33,206 nucleotides of DNA from Perkinsus olseni. Lineage: Eukaryota; Perkinsozoa; Perkinsida. Numbering within the stretch: the first letter of the stretch is position 1; the number at the start of each line of letters is the position of its first letter. The DNA is taken from assembly GCA_013115125.1 (NCBI GenBank), contig JABANN010000390.1:1-33206 (forward strand), given 5' to 3'. The position numbers were made by a program, and so were the translations under genes. Under the pieces are notes generated by a model. The model was not told the origin of the DNA and did not search any database. It worked only from the letters and a program-made list of their open reading frames with translations. Shown in pieces: positions 19,664 to 29,867 of this stretch.

Positions 19664-19969
19664 CTACCGATCGTCGAAATGTAACCAACATTTATCGTAG
19701 TAGTAGTAGCAGGGTGGTAGTTCAAGGGAAACCGTCAATCGTTTTGGATGCGCTCATCCTGGGCGTTCACTACCGCAGCCTCTAGGCTGCGCATTTAAGG
19801 TATCAGCACTTAAGACCCAGCAGACAATCCCTCGCCGGTAGTGGTTCCTGTTTTAGAATCGACGCAAGATGCAGTCACCGCCCATCTTTCACCGCACGCA
19901 CAGCACTTCTACATGACGAATAAATAACGGTACGTAGTGTAAGTTGCCGTAGTTGTACAAGTAAAATGT

Positions 19970-20152
19970 TTATACACTTCCTTCTTCTGCTATGTATTCT
20001 CCACGAAGAGTGAAGTGACCATCCTGGCCAGGGTGACTACGTCCGGGCCAACGGGACAGCCCCAACTTCACTTCCAACTGACGATATAGACTTGCGGAGG
20101 CGACCGAAGGGTAACCATCCGAGGGTGAGTTTCGCTGAGCTAACCCTGACAA
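19970..20152 (-). CDS. Possible terminal exon
   Basis: A minus-strand frame ending in a stop at 19970 reads SLYRQLEVKLGLSRWPGR then HFTLRGEYIAEEGSV, with protein-like composition. A CAG acceptor lies at its upstream end (GGTTGTCAG near 20146). No upstream exon could be joined with confidence, and inverted repeats overlap it. Confidence 0.3.
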   Translation of the reverse strand: MSGLAQRNSPSDGYPSVASASLYRQLEVKLGLSRWPGRSHPGQDGHFTLRGEYIAEEGSV

Positions 20153-20880
20153 CCGCCAGCGTACCTCTCAGGCAGGACTCTTCTACCGACCAAGTGACGG
20201 ATAAAATTTATACATTTAATATGTATCGAGCTTCTATAGACTGCTCGCAGACACGCAGGTGTACATCGGTTCCTGTCAATCGCCGCTTAACGACGAGGAG
20301 GGAAAAATAATACTGCTCAGCATTTCCGAGAAGATCCATGAAGACTTTAATTTACAGACTCGCCGATTTATATCTCGCATTTACCGACTGACGTATAGCC
20401 ATTCTTACTGTATCCTCGGCTCCACCCTGACAGGTTTCGCACCGCCTCTCGGTACTGCTGTTGCTGCTGACTCCGTGACGTGCTTATCATGATCACTCAG
20501 TGTGACGGCTTCAGTAGGGGAACGAGGCGTCTTACGACGGACTGGTACAGCAGCCATTGCGAAGTGAGGGATAAAAATGACTGTAAAACAGGGAATCCAA
20601 TATCAGGTCTCACTCAACGCTAATTTATATCGGAAACGATTGCGCGCATGCACATGATCAATCTCGTCGTCTATCCCTCGTCCATCGACTGCCAAATCGG
20701 CCCACGTAGTCCTTGATGTATTCACCTGAGCAAGCGTGGGGACGGATGGCCGACGATATGGCGGAGCAAGCGGTGTTCAGTAATCGCCTTGATTCACTGG
20801 AGGAGCTTCCTGCGGCCGTCCACCGGTAAGCTCAGTGCAAGCGCTGCGGATCTCAGCTAGCGATGCCTCACTCCCAGATA

Positions 20881-23361
20881 CTAGTCGTGAATTCCGTCAT
20901 CAGCGGCAAACGAAGATACGAACCGAGCTATAGAATGCTCGGCAAGATACGCCTCACATGACATCCCAGCTATCCAGGCGTCCAGTAACAGAGTGCCAAC
21001 GACGTAAAACAGAGATTCACTGCATCTCCCCAACGGAGCGAGGCTGCCCGTCTTACCGTGATCGCTATACCCCACACTAGACTCAAGTAAGGTGAAGTAC
21101 TTCTTCCAGTAGTACTGTAGATTATCAAACCCGACGGCGAAAGGTATCGACACCATAAGTATGATAAACCACAGCTTGTTGCCCTGAAAATCTTGCTCGT
21201 CTTGCATCTTCTTGCATATCCTCAAATCTCACCCGAGACCTACCGTAGGTATAGCCAGCTCTCTCATTCGCTCGGCCATTTTGACTTCATCATACATCTC
21301 CGGTGTCGTCTTCGATAACAGCTGCACCACAGGCTGGTGGAGGTAAATCGGAACAAACATCAGATACACGGGGTTGCCTCGCCGCTCTTGTGGACCCCCC
21401 TTGCTGTGCTTGCGACCCACATCTCGGGGCTGAACTCGAGAAGGAATCACAGCTGACGACCGTGAGCTCATGAAATGAGCCCCTGTACGAATTCTCCTTC
21501 TATGCAGATTTGTCGCAAAGACCTATGGTCTACGAATAGCAGTCGAATAACGCAAAAATACAAGGGAAGTGTTAACAGCTCCTCCTTCAGATAGATATCT
21601 TCTACAGGGGGTAGAAGAATCTCCTGGGATCTTCCGAACGAATAGATATCTTCTAAGAAGATACCTATTCCTTCAGCTCGGTACGCCGAAAACATGCGTG
21701 GCAATTGCCAGTGATATTCTGGCAATAACCTAATATTCTGCAATATTCAGCTGTCACAATGCCAACAAAAATCTCCTTTCCTGACGACCTCCGCCCCTAC
21801 CCCCACCTTGTGCTGGTTCAACATGATGTTGTAGAATGCTTCGCACACTAGATACTCCGCCGTTTCACGGTAGAAGACCTCACTACTCGCGGGAAAGTCC
21901 TTCTCGAATATCCTGAGTAAGTAGACCTTGACAAACCGCAACGGATAGTCATTCAGGAGCTGATGGACAAGGACCTTTACGGCAACTCACTCAAGGCCTC
22001 GGAGAGTTTCAATCCGCAAATGCTTCGAATGCCAGATCATGTGATAGAAAAACCGGGGCCACTCCCTAGGGTGCTTGTAGAAGGCCTGGGACGTCCTGAA
22101 GGAAGAACGGGTGAGTGCGCCGCGCTTCGACTGATTAATGCGACAAAAGAGTCTGATCAGCATCACCTGCCATTGGTTATGGCTGGTGGTCGTCCGAGAC
22201 CAGCCGTAGGTATGCCGTGGATATCACATAATTGCATCACTGGGAAGAGGGAAAACCATATCCGGCCAGTGAGGTCACCCGAAGCCTCGGGCTTCCCACC
22301 TGAAGCAGTGATTAGTGAAAGGAGTGGTATCGGAGAAAGCATAAGGGCAACAGCTCTAGATCGTTCTAACGAAGGACGGCATCCGTCAATCGAGCTGAGG
22401 CTTCCAATGAAGAGGAAGCTTCATGTGCCCACAGCCAGTATCGTGCACCGCAAGATTGCCGCTCTCCCACGTACTCGCTTTGATAGCTTCAACGTCATAA
22501 GTTTTCCGCATGCCCATGTAGCCCTGCTTAGTAACACCGAAGAACGCCATCCGAACGGGGTCTCCTGAAAATTGAGGGAATACCCACCTACTTCGAGTGA
22601 CCGAAACCGTAGCATTGCGAAACACTCATAGTCTGTCGATAATACTTATCGTATGTCGCAACTAAGTCGCATCTCATGAAGAAAGCTTCGGAACCGTGCC
22701 CCGGTTAGGAAAGACACTCAAACTGCCACCAATCCCCCAGTATAATACACCTTCGATGGACTAGCCACTCGCTAATCCACTGCCTTTAGCCGCTCTAGAC
22801 CAGAAACAGTACAGCCTCCAGTCGAAAAATGAGATCCGACTGGTATTCGCCATCGACTGGGAAACCCGTGATAAGTCATTACAGTTCTCACAGATAACGT
22901 CGACGATATGAACAACCCTCCCATCTCCAACGCGAATTAACTATCGTGTAATAAGCTAGAATAAGACCATCGCCATTACCCTGATCCCGGAGGCCATGGA
23001 AGAGTTTGATCGTCTCCTCAGCAGCGTCTATCCCCACGAACTTCTTCTCATGCACACCAACCACAGCAATGGACACGCCATCAGCATCCACAGGGTCGCT
23101 CTTGTTCTTCGCGGGAAACGGAGGCAATCTAACCTACCACAATTCCCGCTATTTACACCCCAGCCGCGGGAGAGATCGTGGAACCGCCAACCCTAATACA
23201 AACTGCGTGATTCTCCGCAATCCACCCTGTGCCGCCAATCCCGTCCGCCTCTGCGCTGTAAACTCCTGAATGCTCGTCACCAGCAATGGCATGAGAACAT
23301 GCAGCGAAGTGAAAACTGACGTTCGACTGAGTGACAACTCGTTCCGCCAGAGGACAGCGAC
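20881..23361 (-). CDS. Multi-exon protein of unknown function (5' end missing)
   Basis: Exons with consistent phase: 23361-23159, 23133-22980, 22564-22475, 22299-22167, 22095-21991, 21912-21807, 21737-21489, 21429-21244 and 21183-20881 (stop). No initiator exon was found; translation could instead start at the ATG at 22550. Segments include VSIAVVGVHEKKFVGIDA, MAFFGVTKQGYMGMRKTY, RIWFSLFPVMQLCDIHG, HPREWPRFFYHMIWHSKHL, FYRETAEYLVCEAFYNIML, NPVYLMFVPIYLHQPVVQLL and a hydrophobic LWFIILMVSIPFAVGF that may span a membrane, with a second weaker one (SLFYVVGTLLLDAW). I recognise no family. Aromatic-rich composition with one or two C-terminal membrane helices would suit an organelle membrane protein, but that is inference. 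Uncertain points are the 25-nt intron 23134-23158 and the 21912 acceptor. Confidence 0.55.
21466..21480. repeat. Hairpin inside a 59-nt intron
   Basis: GCTCAT and ATGAGC pair around three bases within intron 21430-21488. Confidence 0.8.
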
Positions 23362-23972
23362 CTGAAAGAAAATTTTTAGGAAAAAAATTGGCAAACGCTT
23401 CGGTAGTTCGGCGTTCGCTCATCGGAAGACAATGCAGATTCTCCATCAAAATGCCCCCAGGGGAGGACGGCCTCCTCCCGCCTCCCTTGAATAAACTGCA
23501 ACCCAAAACCTTCGCTGTGCGCGTTAAAGATGTCTCATTTACGAGAGTAGCAACAGCACAAACTATTGTGGTGAAAGCATGCATAAAAAATGGTGAAATT
23601 ATCGAGTAGTGTACGGACGGAAAAATACAACTTCGATGAAGGTAACAATTATACATCTCCTCGTTCCCTGACAGACTCGAGCAGAGGGAGGGAAGGGAGG
23701 CTACGGATAAAATTGGCTCCCTCAGCGGAGCGAAGCGATTCATGTTTCTACATTTTCACATATTCATGCTCTACCTGCTCGCAACTTCACTTGTAAACAA
23801 CTCACCGTTAGACTGAAAAAAGACGTAGAATCCGCACAGCAGAATTCTACTCGCAGTCGCCTGAGGCGATTCTTATTTCGAAATGGAGGAGTCTCGGCCC
23901 ACAAGAAGGAAAATTTACCGATAAAAAATTTCACTCCCACCCAAAAAATAAGCCGAAAGATTCCGGTTACAT
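23362..23972. other. Spacer or undetected 5' exons of the 20881-23361 gene
   Basis: Fragmentary open frames on the minus strand (for example MENLHCLPMSERRTTEAF near 23446-23390) could be first exons, but none joins convincingly. The hairpin TCGCCT/AGGCGA is at about 23857-23869. Confidence 0.4.
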
Positions 23973-24541
23973 CTATGGAGGGCCGAAGTTGAGTCGCTTC
24001 TCCGTTGCGAAGACCTCGTAAGTCCTCCTTGGTGACATCAACTGCACCTCGTTGTACCTAAACGATCAAGAATCACTGATTCGCAACTGGCGAATTTCTC
24101 GCTCGCCCCAGAAATGGCGGTCGTCGGCGAAGAATCCCTCCCCTTATCAAATAAAGAAATTGTGAAACTCAGAATCGATCCTGGATCTTATTTTTACATT
24201 GATTTTTTCATACTGTTTTTACAAAATACTGTTTATTAAACGACGCCCCCTGTAGTTCCGAGAAATAGTCGAAGGCGGAGACGCCAGCGACTTACGGTGA
24301 GAATTGGACCCGAGCCCTTCTTTTCTTCCCGGTAGTAGCAGACCTGCTGGCTGATGATGCTGGACACGTTGGGGACCTGAACATTCCGGGAATAGCCACC
24401 GTACTCACACTGAAATCGCCAGAACAACCCACAAGACGAAGACCTCACCTCGCCTGACCAGAGACCGTCGGAGAAGAAGCCTCCGAGTCCAAACCGGCGG
24501 GAGTACCCTCATCTTTAGCGGGCGGACAGATGCTGAGAACA
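23973..24541 (-). CDS. Disordered protein with RVxF-like motif (5' end missing)
   Basis: Three exons fit in phase: 24541-24449 (start uncertain), 24409-24296 and 24057-23973; introns are 39 and 238 nt. The first two are low-complexity Ser/Thr/Pro/Ala sequence (AGLDSEASSPTVSGQ; FRSPTCPASSASRSATT) followed by GKKRRARVQFSPYNEV and a C-terminus TYEVFATEKRLNFGPP. KKRRARVQF fits the basic-RVxF docking pattern of protein phosphatase 1 regulators, and the following SP is a possible proline-directed phosphosite; both are motif-level inferences. In exon 24409-24296 a second frame is also open (EYGGYSRNVQVPNVSS), but only the chosen frame keeps phase at both junctions. It is followed on the same strand by the 20881-23361 gene. 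Confidence 0.5.
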
Positions 24542-24822
24542 CTGTCATCATTTTAGGGGAAAGCACGAATTGATGCTGAGGGAATCGACAGCTTCCCAGC
24601 TCCCCCTCGACGAGAAAGACGAGTTCGTTCCAGAGACAATTCTCTTTAAACTATACAAAAATCTCACCTCCATAACCATTATTAACATTCATACAGAACT
24701 TTACTATTATGCCTAGAGCACCTCTTGTACAATCATTACTACCGTAAATATATAACCTCACACTGCATAAATAGTGTAACCCCGCCCCTCGTACCTAGTC
24801 CTGCGCTTTGCCTTGCTATCAG

Positions 24823-25106
24823 TGACCCCCTCAAGCGACCCACTCCGCCGTTTCTTCGCCTGCCCTTCCTTCGCCGATTTTGCTCCACTCGATTGGGCGC
24901 TGGGGCTCTCACCGTACGCCGAATCTCGCCTAAGGGAACGTCAGTTCGGCTACGGAAACTCTGTCTCGATAGGATTTTACGCTACGGAATATGCCCGGGT
25001 TCGAGCCCCAGGAGAGACATTTCTACCTCAATATTGGTTTCACAGCGCCGTCGCCATCTACTGCACTTCCTCGTCTGAATGGACTCTTGAATTTCGACGA
25101 CACTAG
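24823..25106 (+). CDS. Possible terminal exon of a plus-strand gene
   Basis: After an acceptor TTGCTATCAG a frame of 94 codons runs to a stop at 25106: DPLRRFFACPSFADFAPL, then RQFGYGNSVSIGFYATEY, then YWFHSAVAIYCTSSSEW and LEFRRH. Composition is protein-like. The FYATEYARVR...H..VAIY...FRRH layout faintly recalls the short membrane-anchored ATP synthase f subunit, but this is weak. The preceding exon was not found (a GTACC donor 32 nt upstream is one candidate). It would converge on the SAP-like minus-strand gene. Confidence 0.4.
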
Positions 25107-25347
25107 GGCTTCTTTCACAGAAATCAGCCAGAAGTTGCCACCTAAACCAGCGGAAGAATAATCATCATCTTGCGACTTGGAAGACTCTACGTGACGAGAA
25201 AAGCCCCAATGACCACCGAGCCTATCAACAGCTAAAGGGACGCCTCAAGAAAGACAGCCTACATGAATCGCGGCGATAACAAACGGCAGTTCCTCGACGC
25301 CCGAGAAGATTCATTCAACACCAAGCACCTCAACCTTCCTCGATATC

Positions 25348-25663
25348 TTAGTATAACCCCATACCACTCCATTCGCAAATCGGCATCAGATCTCTCCTAC
25401 TACCAGGCGCTGAGTAACTCCTCAACCCGACGGCTGCATCCCCACTGACATCCATTTCCTCATGCCACGCCCTCAGCCGAGTTATGAGCTCCCCCCGATT
25501 CCCAGTGGACTAAAATAGAGAAAATCTTCGCTGTGCGCGCAGAGAGGAATCTTTCTGACACCTCTAGTTATCATACCTCCAGACTGAGCTTCCGACATAA
25601 ATCCCTAAGACTCTCCTCAGACCAGTACCGCGAGTGGTCCAGCATCCCCGGGTTGAAGGATAA
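25348..25663 (-). CDS. 3' part of a gene with a SAP-like motif
   Basis: Two exons, 25663-25577 and 25509-25348, are joined by a 67-nt intron (GTATGA ... ATTTTAG, phase 0). They encode FNPGMLDHSRYWSEESLRDL, then CRKLSLE, STGNRGELITRLRAWHEEM and a tail ending MGLY. The helix - sL..lC..l.l.s.G.+.eLi.RL..W - helix pattern matches the SAP domain, a short DNA/RNA-binding helix-extended-helix motif found in chromatin and RNA-processing proteins. Exons 5' of 25663 are needed but were not identified. An alternative donor, GAT|GTCAGT at 25450, could replace the final part. Confidence 0.6.
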
Positions 25664-25777
25664 CTGAAACATAACAGGAAACATGAGCCAACCTATACGG
25701 AACCACGGTGCGAAATGCGCTATTCAGTAGTGTTTTTCACATAAAAAGACAACTTGCGATGAAGGTTCTTAGACTAA

Positions 25778-25875
25778 ATGGCGGAGCTTGCTCAGCGAAG
25801 CCGTAAACTCTACAGTAGATAGTTAAATATTCACTGCACGCGAAGAGTCCCCGGTTCGAATCCCAGGCCCGCCAT
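25778..25875 (+). pseudogene. tRNA-like relic with perfect acceptor stem
   Basis: ATGGCGG and CCGCCAT pair over seven positions. GCTT/AAGC makes a D-stem. ACTCT/AGAGT could be an anticodon stem around a 38-base loop (possible intron). The T-loop is GGTTCGAATCC and a T-run follows. T-stem pairing is poor (three of five) and no proper anticodon loop with U33 is seen, so function is doubtful. It lies between divergent gene candidates. Confidence 0.4.
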
Positions 25876-25943
25876 TTGTCTGTAGTGCGATAGACTTCCT
25901 TTCATGATTTTACTAACACCGGTTACACGACATCAGCTAAACT

Positions 25944-26149
25944 ATGAAGGGCATAATATTCAGATATTGGGTACATCTGACCACTGAACATGATCGCATT
26001 GTGTATCTTTCATCGCGACCCTGAAGGCTTCCAAGCGAGAGGCCACAGAAAAGCTCATCACTCCGGAAGCTCGAAAATGGCTACTGCCCATCTTTGCGCG
26101 GCTCCTCCATGCGACAGTCATCGCCAACTCCTTCCTCAGAACAACCTAG
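25944..26149 (+). CDS. Small predicted membrane protein, 59 aa, possible 26-nt intron
   Basis: Exon 1, 25944-26000, reads MKGIIFRYWVHLTTEHDRI. Exon 2, 26027-26149, reads ASKREATEKLITPEARKW then LLPIFARLLHATVIANSFL and stops. They join only if 26001-26026 (GTGTAT ... CTGAAG, 26 nt) is removed; the AAG acceptor is non-optimal. Exon 2 is strongly protein-like, with an amphipathic or membrane-spanning helix. A second plus-strand frame (26094-26408), ending LFSSTVFGVSLPLFAGGAV and a proline-rich tail PEITPPLPTGVPEV, overlaps in another frame and could be a further exon, but no GT-AG link was found. Function unknown. Confidence 0.4.
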
Positions 26150-27066
26150 AAAGTTTTTTTCATTGTTACCGGCAGTATCGAAACTCTCCCCGACCCCCAA
26201 CCAATCCCTAGCTACTACATGCCGACTGTATCTCTTCAGCAGCACCGTGTTCGGAGTGTCGCTCCCTCTCTTCGCTGGAGGCGCCGTGTGCACTTCCCTA
26301 TGCTCTGCGGACGTCCCTGAGATCACACCCCCCTTGCCAACCGGAGTGCCTGAAGTCAGCGACAACCTGAGTCCCATCATCGAGAAAGTGCGACCGAAGA
26401 TCAACTAGAAGTGTAAAACAGGCCGACCACCACCGCCTACTGTGTATGCCATCTGTCGTGCTCTCCGGAAGACCATCGTAACTGGCTCGACGAGTAGTTA
26501 CCGGCATAAGGGAAGAAATACTTCAGTTGGAATTCGCCATTTCCTCTGCGGGCCGCCCTATTTTACACAGCACACCGATACAGGATGATGCAGACGCTGC
26601 CGAGGCGATGGTCAAAAACCTCCCGTTATCCTCCTCAAAAAGGACCAACATGAGCGGCCTATCCCCACCTCCACGGAAGCAGCCCATCAGTTGCCTTCAC
26701 TCGGTCGGTGACGTTCAACCTTGCACTATCCGGCACCTCTATGGCTATTGATCGTAGCAATTTTCAAAACGGCAACAGGGCCTACGAAGACGCGGCTGAA
26801 CTAAAACCTTCTGGACGAGCGCGGCGTAGTCCTGGAAGGCAACTACCGGAGTACTACTAGTAGCCCCCTTTCGTCCGAACATCGGGCATAGCAATTGGGA
26901 TGAGTCAATCCCATGACTCGAATGAAGGATTATCGAATGATATTATGCACGAAAGCCGGCAACCGTAGAGTGACAAGTCGCAGCTCCACCGAGTTATGTA
27001 GTTAGGTCCAGAACAACACGAACAGCATCTGCCGGTGGTGAGAAACAAGGACGTTATAGTACAGCT
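26150..27066. other. Spacer between convergent genes
   Basis: Apart from the alternative plus-strand frame to 26408, I see no exon. An interleaved pair of inverted repeats lies near 26890-26925 (TTGGGAT/ATCCCA and GAGTC/GACTC), which could only pair as a pseudoknot. Confidence 0.45.
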
Positions 27067-28897
27067 TCACGTGAACAACGGAGCCCGACTGCCGCTACGA
27101 CGATGCAGTGGTCGATCGGAGAAGGCATCGTCATCATCAACATCATCTTCGGATGAAGAATAGACTGAAGACAGCGAAGGCGGCGCTACAGCGTACCGAA
27201 CCCGCGACCTCCCGAATGCAAGCATAACGCACTCCCAATTGAGCTACTACCTGCCCTCTTCGCCTGTCGCAATTCCCGCAGTAGCTCTCTTGGCACAGTA
27301 GCCCTCGAATTCTCGCCGGACTTGCTCGTCAACCAAAATGCTGCATTGTAGGAAATCACCAAGCCGAAGCACAACAGCATCTGACGAGGTATCAGAATTT
27401 CGTGCGGTTAAAGCGGTAACAGCAACGATGATCCGGCACACCAATTACCAAGTACCCTATACAGTACTTAGCTTAGAGTCGAAAAGTTACCCCACCGAGC
27501 GCTTGTGGGATATGACGACCCAACAGGGAGGACACACTTGCACGACCATACTCGAAAGTGAACAGACAAAATCTAGTGGTGGGTGTTGACGATTCCGCGA
27601 CAATACCCACAGAAAGTTCACTGCTAGGCAGCCAAGTTATGATGTCAACGATGATGACTTCCAAAAAGCACGAGCTCCCGGTAACAGCCTCAGTCGCCCT
27701 CTACTACCAAGCAGGCGATGGTCTTCCAAGTCAACTTCTCGAAGAATCCATTTAAACTCTCTCCGAGCGTCTCCATAGTAAAGTTACTCCTCTTAGCCAC
27801 CAACACCGGGTCACGGGCCATACACTGCTCCCACATACGACAGGCTGACAACGAGAAAAGCACTGACTGAGATGACGCCGCCCCATCGAAGAAAGATACT
27901 AAAGAGCTTTGGGTCATTATCATGTTCGTATCATTTTGGCAGTCAAGTAAAAATTATTCGTCATATCTGTCAGTTCGGCAGTGTCAAAGAAAATGGTCCT
28001 GAGAGCATTCAAGAATATGTGCCGAGCAAGAAATACTTGTATTGACGACATATGCACAGTCGCTAAATACGGTATTCAGACCAAAAAAGTACGCATTCAA
28101 CCTCCCCCCCTACCCTGTTCGACAGCCGGTACTCTAGTAGACGGATCACACCTATTCTCTCGATAGTCCCTGGAACACTGACTGATCTGGTCCATCACCT
28201 CGTCCGAGTATATACTCATCTGAGCAAGACGATGATTGCACGCATGCACATCGCGGATGAAAAGATTCACCTTTTCGTTAATATCGGCAGAGATGGTAGT
28301 GGCCAAGGAGTAGAGCATGTAGAGCCAGAAGATGCCAACAGCCACATTCAAAGCTAACTGGACGTAACCTGACCGAGACCACCACATGTGGAAGATATTT
28401 TTGGAGCAGGCCAGGCCATCGCCTTTTAGTTGACCATCAAAAATATATTCTGCGATTTTCGACCCCTCATCTCCGAAAACAGCAAGAAATATACGAAGAC
28501 CAATGAATGAACCGAGAAACTGCAGTTCGCCTAAAGCTGCTAATCTCAGGCCTCAGAATCTATGCTGGCCGCGGGGAAGCGTCTCGCCGTCCGGTTTTGA
28601 GCGAGCGATTGGGAGAAGAACCGTGCAAGAACGGAAGCTACTCACCAGAAAGGACATAAGGCATCACAATTTGCCGTCTGACTTGGGCATACTCCGAGTC
28701 CCTCTCCTTCCGACTGCCACAACGCCTCCCAGTTGAGCTCCCGATGGCCGCCAGATGTCGGTTCCGAGGAGTCACGGGGTCGTTCAGCGGCAGCACCTGT
28801 AGAGCACGTCACAGTGGACGGGCAGCACCTCCGCATTCGTTCCCTCCTACCGCCGTGTTCTCCGGTGACTGAGCGTCTGTCGGTGAGGAACCGCCAT
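27067..28897 (-). CDS. BRR6: Brr6/Brl1-family nuclear-envelope protein, ~244 aa
   Basis: Exons are 28897-28851, 28713-28646, 28368-28114, 27844-27708, 27380-27251 and 27164-27067; all junctions are GT-AG and phase-consistent. The first exon and its junction are least certain. The family core is complete: QIVMPYVLSGYVQLALNVAV, first membrane helix VAVGIFWLYMLYSLATTI, lumenal part with the four-cysteine pattern C..(D)Y..N.C and C..W..C (QCSRDYRENRC, VEQACRMWEQCMARDP), then VAKRSNFTMETLGESLNGFF, KLTWKT and the second helix. A short acidic tail SSSEDDVDDDD follows. Known members sit in the nuclear envelope/ER, where they help nuclear pore complex assembly and lipid homeostasis; the cysteines form disulphides. 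It occurs in fungi and many protists but not animals. Introns are 137, 277, 269, 327 and 86 nt; the last is tRNA-like. Confidence 0.9.
27165..27250 (-). other. 86-nt intron that is a tRNA-like sequence
   Basis: The last BRR6 intron (CAG|GTAGTAGCTC ... GTCTTCAG, phase 1) reads as a tRNA: a perfect A-box TAGCTCAATTGG, an anticodon loop CTTGCAT (TGC, alanine) at the expected distance, GAGGTC, then the B-box start CGGGTTCGGTACG. The elements have tRNA order and spacing, but the anticodon stem, T-stem and acceptor pairings are mostly lost. The donor GT falls in what would be the end of the acceptor strand, upstream of the A-box. Confidence 0.6.
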
Positions 28898-29187
28898 CTG
28901 AAAATAAAAATTGGCGTCTTTTTCCGAGGAATGAGCCGAGCATGAGACAAAGGTGGATAATCGAACGTAATTGGCATGGTGCTAGATCTCGACCGTTGGT
29001 GAACTGGTAATGAAGACAGTCAGCGGTACCCGGCGAGAAAGAGGTGAACTATACAAAATAACAAGTCCATGTGATTGGCATTTTCTATTCGGAATGAGGC
29101 TGATCCGAAAAGTTGCTTAATGAAGACTATTCACCTAAGGACACGTTTAACCGTCACTTCGATTGCTTTCGGACACTTACGAGCATC

Positions 29188-29388
29188 TCATCGAAGCAAC
29201 CCAAAGATCTGCATCATATGCTCCCCTGACGCTCCCGCAGCCCCCTCACTACCTAGATGTAACGATTCCATATTCCTGAGTAGATCCTCTCCTCCTGAAC
29301 GCTGTGCCGCCATCATACTGCACCCGTCAACCTCCATCGGCTCCGAGGTGGAGGCCGTTGATGTTGAGCGATGGAAGCTCGAGAGCAT
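29188..29388 (-). CDS. Small acidic Met/Ser-rich protein, 66 aa
   Basis: An uninterrupted frame from ATG at 29388 to TGA at 29188: MLSSFHRSTSTASTSEPMEV, then GGEDLLRNMESLHLGSEGAA and a C-terminus HMMQIFGLLR. Its composition is protein-like and it lies co-oriented between PRP4 and BRR6. A strong donor GTAAGTG directly after the stop (near 29178) and another, CTAG|GTAGTG, inside it suggest the frame may really be one exon of a larger gene. No family recognised. Confidence 0.5.
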   Translation of the reverse strand: MLSSFHRSTSTASTSEPMEVDGCSMMAAQRSGGEDLLRNMESLHLGSEGAAGASGEHMMQIFGLLR

Positions 29389-29867
29389 CACAGATGTGAT
29401 GGGGAGGGCGAGGAGACGGGCAAACTGACAGATTGTGGCCTTTAATTACTCTACGTAATATCTACTATCATACTAATAGTATAATAGATAATTGCAATAA
29501 CAACCTATCGCGTCAATAACTATCCTATTCTTACCGTCAAATAACGGTAATTTTTGAGAGAGAAAATCTGATAACGTAAAAACAGCGGTACTGTACGATA
29601 CTAATGACTATACACTAACCTAAGTATGGGCCCCTCCAAGACGTCTCCACAACAGCACCCCTCGCTCCATTCACCGAGCAGCCCGTACCACTATCGGTGA
29701 CCGAGTGAAGCGATTCCTGCAGGTCCTCTTATTCACATCAACGCCATCCATTCGATAAGAAGCCACTACTCGAACAACTCAACCTCAGCTCAGTGTCAAG
29801 ATGCCTGCAAAAATATACACAATAGTACCGCAAATGTTATAAAAAGGAGTGGTATGAGCCCACACAC
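29389..29867. other. Spacer downstream of PRP4
   Basis: AT-rich with short repeats of ATAGTA/TACTAT (29460-29490) and the hairpin TTACCGT/ACGGTAA at 29531-29550 followed by TTTTT. No exon found. Confidence 0.6.
29531..29550. repeat. Hairpin followed by a T-run
   Basis: Seven perfect pairs around CAAATA, then TTTTTG. It is likely another of the general short hairpins of this DNA. Confidence 0.7.

Larger units (their letters stand above)
18701..20880. other. Gene-poor stretch with a few exon-like pieces
   Basis: Apart from weak exon candidates listed separately, I see no gene. It holds hairpins (GGTCCG/CGGACC around 18985-19000; the perfect 14-nt palindrome 19650-19663), short TAG/TAGTAG runs near 19520-19720, and two copies of ACCGATAAGACC (near 19016 and 19163). 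Confidence 0.5.

Noticed and set aside
21981-21990. A 16-nt intron following CTTGA at 21991
   Set aside because: Its phase leads straight to a stop; the acceptor TACTCAG at 21913 gives a phase-consistent join instead.
21963-22568. 201-codon plus-strand open frame as a gene
   Set aside because: It overlaps several minus-strand exons that splice in phase; its own composition is not protein-like.
22980-23133. Proteasome alpha-1 C-terminus (VSIAVVG...F resembles VSIGIVG...F)
   Set aside because: No other proteasome motif was found nearby, and the exon joins in phase to the unknown gene downstream.
24980-25010. tRNA T-arm (CCCGGGTTCGAGCCCC)
   Set aside because: It falls inside a protein-like open frame, lacks any D-arm or acceptor partner, and the motif is short enough to arise by chance.
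25263-25448. Plus-strand frame beginning MNRGDNKRQF
   Set aside because: It is antisense to the exon encoding the SAP-like helix, which joins in phase to a second exon.
23508-25540. Repeat TTCGCTGTGCGCG at about 23511 and 25529
   Set aside because: Thirteen shared bases are expected by chance in a window this size.
29531-29555. Hairpin plus T-run as a transcription terminator
   Set aside because: Bacterial-type terminators are not expected in a nuclear genome, and similar hairpins occur throughout non-coding DNA here.
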